Positions 56,138 through 64,000 of a stretch of DNA of 64,000 bases are shown here, piece by piece. The position numbers and the translations under genes were made by a program. The notes below the pieces were generated by a model, which had not been told where the DNA came from, searched no databases, and worked only from the letters and a program-made list of their open reading frames with translations. Position 1 is the first letter of the stretch. Each line of letters starts with the position of its first letter. Source of the DNA: Adiantum capillus-veneris (lineage: Eukaryota > Streptophyta > Polypodiopsida > Polypodiales > Pteridaceae); contig CM043955.1 of assembly GCA_014529385.2 (NCBI GenBank), positions 152,816,140-152,880,139 on the forward strand. Direction: 5' to 3'.

Positions 56138-57310
56138 TGCTTAGCATGTAATTTCTCACAAATCACCTAAAAAAAAAAGGCCAATTATGTTTAAAAATAA
56201 TGAAGCAGTTCGTCTCCAAAGCTTACATAACCAACTCAAATTTTAGTTTTACCATCTTGTATTGATAGATTCGGTCTTCTTATGCAAAGCTACAAGTTTC
56301 TTTATCTTTGGAGAGTTTAATTCTCAAAACCGGGGGGATTTTGGGAACTTTGGAAAATTTGAAGCACATTTTGGGAATTTGCGACAAAATATCGGGGATA
56401 CTTTTGGAATGTTTAAATTTGAGGGATGTTTTGAGAATTTCCACAAATTAGAGAAGAAAAAGAGAGACTGCTTAGAAAAAATCAATTTCAAAAACACAAA
56501 TTTTCCTTTAGGGTGGATTCAAGGACCAAATTTTTCAAGACAATCGAATTTTTTGTAATTTTAACTCTATTTTTTAGTTTTTCTAACAGATGTTCTCCTT
56601 CTTCCCCTCCTTTCAGTCAGTTGAAGACTAAGGTGAGGCACACTTATCCCGAACTCTAATTCCCAACAAAAGCCTACGAGTCAATTGTCTTCTCACCCCC
56701 TCCCCCTGGTCGCGTGCATAGAACCCCCCCCCCCCCCCCCTTTTTCCTTTTTTTAATTGCTTATCTTTTAGCACTCCCATTAAAAACCTTTCATTCAAGC
56801 TTATATGAGCATTTTATTTTTTTAAAGCTTTTCGTTCAAAATGCAAAGTATACCCTTTCCTTTGCATTTTCTCCTGGAGCCAAGGGATCTTTGTAGATTC
56901 CAGTTAATGAAACATCATGGCCTCCCTATTAATTTACTTTCATTCTCAATACACAATATCTTCCCAAGATGCTTCAGCATCTCGAATTAGCTTCAAAAGC
57001 ACTCCTAATGCCTAGGATTTGACCTCAGCACGTAGACACTAACAAGAGAAGCTTAACCACTAGGCTATTCGCCTTGGCTACCCTTAGGGGATCCCTTAAG
57101 CACTAAAAAAAAAAGAAATACCCCCCCCCCCCCCCACACACACACACCCTAGCCTACCCCCTAGCCCTAGCCCCCCCCCCCCCCCCCCCCCCCCTCTCCT
57201 TCTCCTTCCCCTTTTTTTCCCCACCCTTCCCTTTTCCTTTCTTCCCCCCCCCCCAAAAAAACTAATTAATCGTTTCTGAAAAAGTAGTTTTGGCTACCTA
57301 CTCGTTTTTT
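56138..57310 (-). mobile_element. Poly-G element (copy 2), inverted and rearranged
   Basis: On the minus strand 57310-56870 matches 51155-51550 of copy 1 in order: TTTTTCAGAAACGATTAATTAG, the poly-G block, TAGTGCTTAAGGG, the A/B boxes, and GATGCTGAAGCATCTTGGG. But the segment matching 50936-51072 (AATTTGAGTTGGTTATGTAA) comes at the other end, 56138-56272, after several TTTTGGGAATTT motifs. So the order is that of copy 1 cut at another point. Confidence 0.65.
57015..57067 (-). ncRNA. tRNA-like Pol III promoter in copy 2
   Basis: On the minus strand an A-box-like TAGCCTAGTGGTTAAGC (57067-57051), then a B-box-like GGTCAAATCC (57024-57015). It is a better match to plant SINE A boxes than copy 1. 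Confidence 0.5.
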
Positions 57311-57722
57311 GTGTCCTTCTATTTTGGTTTGGAAACTGTCCAATTGGCTAGAATTCCCATATCATGAGCGTACATGGTACAAGAACAAAGAAGGGGGAGA
57401 TTCTCATGATGAACAAATGAATAAATATACAGCGACTAGCTAGATCACAAAATGGAGAAGGGAAAATCCACACAGATGGCCGATAATTTCACTGAATGCC
57501 ATAACTAATTGTGAAGAAATTTTGTGGCTGCCAAGCCGCTATAAAAGCTTGGTGTTGTCTTCCTAGATTATAGGAACCACCTGAATCATTTCATACTTGC
57601 CTTGGAGCATGTGTATGAGCATCACGTAGAAAGCACATATTCTCACTCTACTGGAGGCTCAATGCTGTCCTCAAACCCTCCAAAGTAGTGGGGACACCAT
57701 ACAAACCACTAGCCAAGGCTAT
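57311..57722. other. Spacer
   Basis: No supported gene. Confidence 0.45.
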
Positions 57723-58228
57723 TTGTATTGGAATTGATAATTATCTAATTATTACAGCTAATAGGTGGCAAATGCATTAGCAGTTATTGGACTATGCGCA
57801 AGGATAAACAGTTTATGTACATTTTATGATTTAAGTGCTCCTTATGAGCTTTGGCAATTTATGACCGGTAGGCCAGTTTGTACTCACTTTGACTATTCAA
57901 GAAATCTATAAAGTAAATACGTGCAAGAGGGAAATGGTGACTCTTGCATGAGGGGAGATTGCACCCAGTTTCTTTGTTATTCTTCTCTCCTCTCCACTCT
58001 CCTCTCCACTCTCCTCTCGTTTTGTGCCGGCGTAGCACTCTGCGCTCTAGGAGGTGCACCTGCATGTGCTCTCTCACTCTATCTCGTCCACTGTCTCTCT
58101 TTGTTCGTGTACGGCATTGCATATGCGCTATGAAATGTTCCAAGTATACAAATTAGTGCTTTTCATGCATTGCAACGTGTTATTTTGGTTGTTTTGCAGG
58201 GACACCGCGCTCTTGTTTGTAGTAGTGG
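57723..58228 (+). repeat. Candidate copia-type LTR
   Basis: TATTGGAATTGATAATTATC resembles a copia LTR start, and a PBS-like TGGTATCAGCGC occurs at about 58228. In between are CTCTCCTCTCCACT repeats. There is no second copy, and the right end lacks a clear CA, so confidence is low. Only about 100 bp of interior follows. Confidence 0.35.
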
Positions 58229-58349
58229 TATCAGCGCTAGCAAATTGTCCTAGCAATATGGACATCACACTGACAAAGGGAATCATGATAGCAATCTTAC
58301 TTCAAAGCTAAGCTCATTTATTTGTAATATTGATTTTATTGGCCAAATT

Positions 58350-58747
58350 TGTTGTTTGTTTTTTTTCTTCTTAGTTTGATCCTTATATCGTTTGGTTAAG
58401 TTAGACCACCGTGATCCACAGATTACTTAGGTGTTGTGAAGGATAGTTAATTAGGATCCTCATTATAGTTAATAAATTCCTCCAGATTTACCAAATGTTA
58501 TGCATGTAACCAACCGCATGATGTCAAGGCTAGGGACTTGCTACGCACCGTGTGCGAGCCACAAAGGCTCCTAGCACACAGTCATACAACAGACAAGCTC
58601 ACAAGGAAGAACGGTGTGTCACTCACCTTCCTGCGTAGTTGCAAATGAAGGATTCCCGCGCCCCGAAGAAGAGGGAGACGCCGCTACGCAGCGCTCAACC
58701 GCCTCGCCGCCGTCGTGCCGCCGCAACGCTCGATCGCACACACACTC

Positions 58748-58810
<63 letters not shown>

Positions 58811-59115
58811 CACACAAGGAGATGGTGAAGGAGAAGGTGGAGATGGAGCAAGAGCAGCTTCTATTGCACAATGAGAGAATGAGTGAATTTTAGGTTTAGT
58901 TGGCTTTTATATGAGCTCACCCTATTCACACTTGGGCGCCCATGCTTAGCCAACTAACCCTAGCATGTTCGTGTTAGAGTGCGCCTCTCATCGGCGATCA
59001 CTCTACCTTTCCCTATTGGACCGACAAGCCCGGTGCCTGACTCTACTTAAATAAATAATACGGTTACGGTGTCCGTCGTAGGCGATAGGGTGTCCGTGAG
59101 CCACGAGGGTTAACA
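58350..59115 (-). repeat. Probable 3' LTR of an unidentified element
   Basis: On the minus strand a PPT-like GGAAGGGGGGCAA (59116-59130) abuts TGTTAACCCTCGTGG (from 59115). About 220 bp on is a TATA box, CATATAAAAGCC, then transcript-like sequence with CA/GA runs (58740-58816). The left end near 58350 (TGTTGTTTG) is a guess. Confidence 0.5.
58745..58816. repeat. CT and CA microsatellites
   Basis: CT run followed by a CA run with one CG change. Confidence 0.95.
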
Positions 59116-59130
59116 TTGCCCCCCTTCCTG

Positions 59131-60450
59131 ATGTAGATTCCGTCCTCGGAAGCTATTGAGTTGAATCTTGGTATGTCCATGTTGTAGAGCATCTAGATTT
59201 GAATCTGCAAGGCAAAGTCACTGTTTTAGCAAGCGGAATTATATTGCCATAAATCATGAGGGGAATGTAAAGTACATGTGGAAATGAGTAAATGCAAGAT
59301 TTATGAAATGTTAGACTGCCATTAAGGACAAATAAATTGCACTTTGAGTAAATTAATTAATCAAGAGTTTTGAGCTTATGGGTGAGTCTATCAATTAGTT
59401 AGCTATGACTAAGGTTAAAACAACTACTCTAGTACTAGCTAAGCTAAGAAGATGATCTAAATGCAAGATTCCCTAATTATGCTTTTCAGCTTTGATTAGC
59501 AAACTCGCTCTCACAACTGCAAACAAAAGCTTGAAATGTTTAACTGTAAGCTCAATGGAAGTCTTTTAATTTTTCTTTTTTTATTATTTTTATTTTTTTA
59601 ATACTTTTTTACTTTGGGTCACAATCATGTGACGTGTGTGCTTATTTTGTATGTTCGGGGTTTTTTGCTTCTCAAGGAAAAGCGCCCACACTGGGAACCT
59701 CTAGGGCTCTAGTACCATAGACAATACATGTGAGTGAAGTACCAATTCCAGCCAAGATTTCTCTTCCAGCGTAAGATTTATCATTTGTGGCACTTATGTT
59801 GTTGTTGTTTTTTTTTTTTGCTTCCATTTCCTTGGTATTCGCACTAGTGTTTTTTGTTGTTTAAGTGAGCAAGCCTTTCTCTGCCTAAAACATTCCTAAG
59901 GTCTCAAATACTCGGATAATTTTATTAGCTAGGCCTAGTGGTCAAGTAAATGAGTTAACCTAAAGTCACGGTCTCCTAATCTCCAGGCTCATCCATAAGA
60001 TTAAACTGGAGTTCAATCAACTTAAGCAAAGACAAATTTATACATCTATAATGGCAGATAACAATCATAACTATTGCACTCAAACAAAGAATGAAAAATC
60101 ATTATTAGCAATTACACATATCCACCAACATGAATCATGCAAAGTAGTACACCTGGAGGTATGGAGTGGCTCATTTCGTTGAAGCAGATGTCCTCAGCCA
60201 TGTGGATGGAGATCCATATAAGTCCTACCTAACACATCCAAAAACAGGCACTATACCTCTAGGAGGCATGTCAGTGTGAAAGTTAGCCATAGACGTATCA
60301 GCCATTGTAACTCCTCAAAATTTCTCTCACATGCAAGGCTCTCTATCAAATCCCATTCGCAAGAAAGTATAGGGTAGCATACGTAGAACACTTGAGGACA
60401 AGACAAAGGGTACCTTTCATCAAAAATAGAAGTGCATGCCTCTGGTGAAG
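59131..60450. other. Region between two LTR-like starts
   Basis: Contains the rest of the gypsy 3' LTR and probably 3' sequence of the element whose LTR starts at 59115; the border could not be found. A minus ORF at 60251-60466 contains MATSPEACTSIFDERYPLSC but no motif. Confidence 0.4.
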
Positions 60451-60717
60451 TAGCCATTTTTGACAAGACAGATAGATTTGGTTAGGCCTTTAAAACATAA
60501 GAGTTGTTTTTGTGTGTTTCTTGAATTGACACGGTTAATTTGGACTTTATATGTAAGATCTGATAGGGTGCTCTCTTGTTGCTAGTCGCTCTTGCTCTTT
60601 ACTATTTTTGTTTTTTGTGAGTATAAGGCTATATATATACATTCCCTAAGATTGGAATTGAGAGGTCAGGGAGGAAGGTTGAGAGGGGAGCGAGTGAATG
60701 ATTGATGTTAGCAAACA
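60450..60717 (-). repeat. Start of the 3' LTR of the gypsy element
   Basis: On the minus strand it begins TGTTTGCTAACATCAATC at 60717, directly after the PPT. A TATA box GTATATATATAGCC lies about 80 bp on. The inner end of the LTR is not resolved; 60450 is only a placeholder. Confidence 0.6.
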
Positions 60718-60731
60718 CTCCCCCCTTCCTT
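60718..60731 (-). promoter_or_regulatory. Polypurine tract of the gypsy element
   Basis: On the minus strand AAGGAAGGGGGGAG, eight bases after the pol stop codon and touching the LTR start. Confidence 0.8.
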
Positions 60732-60738
60732 GGGTAGA

Positions 60739-63168
60739 TCATACCTTTTGGAATGAGGTCGTCACCTTTTGAAACCAATTGTTCCAAGTTGTTATGGGTG
60801 AAGTTTTTAACCAATAGTTTTCGACCGCCCTATGCGTTTCATCTAGTTGCAAGGGTGGTAAGGTACTCTCCCATGATTTTATTTGCAACGTTGTTGTAGG
60901 TGGTGAACTTACCCCGGGAGGTGCAAACTCTTTCGTGCTTGTATGGATATGTACAGTGGTAGGTGGAGGTTGTGTCGAAACTTCTATTTGCGTATAGGAA
61001 CTACATGAAGAGCAAGAAGCTTCATTTGATTTCCCTGTTCCTGAGCTAGGTGGAACAAATCGTTCTTTCTTTGGTACCCAAACTAGCTCTAGAGCGGGTG
61101 TGTAACATTCCATGATTTTTTCCTTTCCGTGATTTTCAATTTGTATTGGAGCCACAGGATTGGGTTTACATGGGCCAGGTGACAGGTAAGAGTACACTTT
61201 ACGTTTGGGCACCCAGATTTGATCATTTCCTTCATAGTATCCTTGGGCTTCCAATAGTCGTTTAGGAATCCAACGCAACATTTCTTTACATTTCTTGGAG
61301 TGAGTGGGACGGTTCTTACGAGGTTCCCGTTTTTTTGCATCAACCATGCTCACTACAGAAGCTTTAGGGACCCACTTGTATGTTTTCTCTGTTATATTAG
61401 GATGGTTCTTGTGTGTCTCAAGCTTTCTTTCAACTACATCAGTTGAAGCTCTAGAGAGTTGGGCTATGGGGACGTATGGTTCAACCTCCTGGACATGCAA
61501 TGTCTTGGGTTTTATTTCCTTAGGCAATATCTCAGGGACTATGGCTTGAGTGGTAGGGCTAAGAGTTGGTTTTTGCGTTGTAACACCCCCAGTCCCCCAA
61601 TCAATAGTGCATTTGGTGGCTATCATCCACGTGCGGCCTAGGTTTATATTACCCTCCATAGTTCCAGTAGGCATGACCAAAAAGTCTTGAGCTACAATTC
61701 CATTGTCATAACTGACAGAAGTGTGCCAGATTCCAAAAACCGTAGTATTTTTCTTGTTGACACCCTTGACTTGGATAATACTCTCAGATAGAGGTGGCTT
61801 CTCTAACTGACACCACACCCCATAGGATAGCAGATTATATTTAGCACCCGTGTCCAATAAGGCGTTATATAGCACTTTTCCATACGCACTATTTAACTCA
61901 ATAGGGTATCGTAGAGGGGTGTCAGAGTCCAACCAATCCTCTTCGATTTCCATGTGGAATGCATTTGTGACTCCAAGGTTAGCCTCTCGTTTTTGTCTTA
62001 TACGTTGTTGTCGCTCCTTAGCCTCATCTTCAGCTTGTATCTTGTTTAACTCGGTTTGTGCTTTGGCGGCCTTCTTTTGATGAATGGCCCATTGTTTTTC
62101 TTGGCTTAAAGGATCATAATATCTTTTGAATTTACTCCCATTGAGGAATCCAATGGTTTCAACTCCATCAAGAGTTTCCACATGAAGGGTACCTTGTGGG
62201 GTAATTTCACATACTCTATATGGTCCTTTACCAGCATATTTCAACTTTTTCTTCTCTTTACGTACTCCATACATAAGGACTTTATCACCAACTTTGATGT
62301 CCTTGTCCTTCACATGGCGATCAAACCACTTCTTTCTCCTATCCTTTTCCACAAGAGCATTTTGCCCTGCCAATTGTCTCTCTTCGTCTAGTTTTTCTAA
62401 GATATACAAACGCTCGGTTAAGGGGTTACCATTCCATCCTTCTTGCGAAGCTACCCTAAGACTAGGAATGACAAACTCCCAAAACATAACCGCTTCTTGG
62501 CCGTATACCATTTTGAATGGCGTACAATTAATAGCCACTTTATAAGCAGTACGATAAGCCCATAGAGCAGATGTCAACTTCAAATCCCAATCAGTGCGAT
62601 GAGCTTCTACCGTCTTGGTTAAAATAGAGATTAGAGTCTTGTTGGTGCTCTCGGCTTGTCCATTAGCTTGCGGGTAATAAGGTGTAGACTTATGGTGGGA
62701 TATCATAAAGGTCGTGGTAAGCTCTCTTATTACCTCATTTATAAAATGGGTACCATTATCACTAACAATTTCAAAAGGGCAACCAAATCTTGTGATAATG
62801 TTCTCAAAAAGAAACTTAGCTGTTGTCCTCGCATCAGCTTTTTGTGAAGCCTTAGCTTCAGCCCACTTTGTTACATAGTCCGTAGCAACTAGAATATATC
62901 GAGATTGAGTGTTGCGAGCTGCGGGACTAATTGGACCTACAAAGTCTAAGCCCCATTTTTCAAATGGTTGGGTTACTTTAATAGGATGTAAGGGCATTCT
63001 GTCTTTGCGCTGTGTGGTCTTGTAACGTTGGCACTCATCACACCCTTTTGTAAAAAGTGATGCATCCTTAAATAAAGTTGGCCACCAATAGCCTGATTGC
63101 AGCACCTTTCTAGCAGTCAGGTCTCCTGAAAAATGTCCTCCTGCTATGCCCATATGTGCTTCTTGCAA
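60739..63168 (-). pseudogene. Gypsy integrase fused to a downstream retropepsin-like domain
   Basis: 809 residues. The HHCC zinc module uses H5, H12, C43 and C46. The integrase core has D75 (WGLDFVGPI), D137 (VSDNGTHF) and E173 (GQAESTNK), a D,D-35-E pattern. The C-terminal domain GDKVLMYGVRKEKKKLKYAG spans about 294-345. Then comes a charged helix (355-400) and a retropepsin-like domain at about 425-525: ALLDTGAKYNLLS with D439-T440-G441, a flap-like region, and INLGRTWM. Four W(V/I)PK repeats follow (599, 633, 652, 697) and a Pro/Thr-rich tail. Normally protease lies before RT. The frame continues upstream across one TAA into the next entry, and RT is missing. Confidence 0.85.
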
Positions 63169-64000
63169 GATATAAAAATATTAATCCTCGCGGGCACAAC
63201 GCCTAAGAATATCGTCCTTGAATTCCTTGAGAAGCTCTTTGAGGACCGCCTCTTCAACTTCTGTGAGGTCTTGGGCAATAAAAACAGGTTTTGATTCTTC
63301 ACCGGGGTCGGCTAATTCTATTTCTTTAACTATTGCCGGACCATCATAGATTCCATTATTCCCATCAATAGGTATTCTTTGGGCTTTTGTGTACACAACC
63401 TTTGCTTCCCCTGTGGTGTAAGATTTGAAATGTTCTGGTGCAGGATGCAAGTCTGTGGATTCTGGTTGTGCTTTGGTTTGTGCTTCCATTTCTGCTTTCT
63501 TGTGTTGTCGAGCTAACTCTTGGTTTTGACGACTCCTTGCAGTGCGGCTCAACTTTGGCTTGTCTATGATCTCTAATTGGGCTATGTCATGGGGTCGTGG
63601 TCTACACCACATAACATTTTGGAGATATTCACCCCAATTGTCTACCAACTTTCGATGAGCATCACATGCTCCTATATAACTGAGCCATTCTGCTGAGGAT
63701 CTCTTCTTTTTTATCCTAGCACGTACATTGGCTCGATATCGACGTCTCTTAAGGTTTTTCTTTTTCTTATTTGAGACCTGCTTTTGATTTGCATTTAGAT
63801 CTGGCTCACTAAAGGAGTCCTCGTTGGTGTCCTCTTCACTCTCGGAGGAGCTATCATCGGTTGATGTGCTCGGTCCTTCCAAATGTTTTGACTCTGAACT
63901 TGCTCCACTCTCTAATTCATGAGATTCAGAATCCGTTTCACTCTGGGAGTCAGTGTCTGAGTTGTGTTGGTCAAAGTCTTCTATTGAGCTATCGGTGTCA
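63169..64000 (-). pseudogene. Upstream part of the same gypsy polyprotein, cut by the window edge
   Basis: Same frame as the integrase ORF, separated only by TAA at 63181-63183. It is open to the window edge: a Ser/Asp/Glu-rich acidic stretch, a Lys/Arg block (KKKKNLKRRRYRANVRARIK), SSAEWLSYIGACDAHRKLVD, and then the linker that normally leads into RT: IELADPGEESKPVFIAQDLT and EVEEAVLKELLKEFKDDI. After KDDI the sequence jumps to LRRCARED, which normally lies just before the integrase zinc module. RT and RNase H, about 500 residues, are deleted without changing the frame. No protease motif appears in the visible upstream part. Confidence 0.8.

Noticed and set aside
57921..58143. Leu/Cys-rich plus-strand ORF as a membrane peptide
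   Set aside because: It is built from CTCTCCTCTCCACT repeats in a probable LTR.

Overview
This window is repeat-dominated nuclear DNA from a land plant, probably one with a large genome. The evidence is plant-type mobile elements (Ty1/copia, Ty3/gypsy and a CACTA transposon with TNP2-like and TNPA-like genes), a eukaryotic tRNA-Leu(AAG) gene, spliced coding remnants, and many GA/CT, CA/GT and long poly-G/poly-C tracts. One gypsy element has a pol that recalls fungal and seed-free-plant elements, so a fern, lycophyte or bryophyte is a reasonable guess, but no sequence here names the species. No clearly intact host protein gene was found; a few spliced or broken ORFs may be host genes or captured fragments.

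Layout. 1-607: copia reverse transcriptase (RT) fragment. 615-1730: unrecognised broken coding remnant. 1903-5486: giant foldback element with about 1.4-kb inverted arms. 5640-6065: Cys/His-rich remnant. 6326-7985: 5' part of a copia element (LTR, primer binding site (PBS), gag). About 8063-14444: gypsy-type LTR and PBS, a long AT-rich leader, a 268-bp tandem duplication and decayed ORFs. 14445-20913: complete but inactive minus-strand gypsy element with two 1,035-bp LTRs. 21426-21705: GA-rich tandem repeats. 22485-35420: a 12.9-kb CACTA transposon with TIRs and a GCA target-site duplication (TSD), carrying a nested complete copia element (25353-29649, TSD AGTGG). 35523-38170: remnants and GA-linked tandem duplications. 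38761-39861: inverted-repeat element whose core is a 177-bp tandem array with four 60-bp palindromes. 40486-44715: element with very short LTRs and no recognisable pol. 45341-45421: tRNA-Leu. 45860-46594: possible spliced gene. 47905-50040: GC-rich non-autonomous LTR element with tandem copies of its LTR-end/PBS junction. 50870-52092 and 56138-57310: two oppositely oriented copies of a poly-G element containing a tRNA-like Pol III promoter. 52995-53506: possible spliced gene. 57723-60717: stacked LTR-like segments. 60739-64000: gypsy gene on the minus strand running off the window, with RT and RNase H deleted in frame and a retropepsin-like domain placed after the integrase.

How it fits together. 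Nesting gives a relative order of events: the CACTA element inserted first and the copia element later inserted into it; the 14.4-kb gypsy likewise interrupts older sequence. The recognisable pol genes of the copia and gypsy elements are broken by stops, frameshifts or deletions, so the autonomous elements seen here are inactive or non-autonomous. The most unusual items are the integrase-retropepsin ORF, the 177-bp palindrome array and the repeated LTR-end/PBS junctions.
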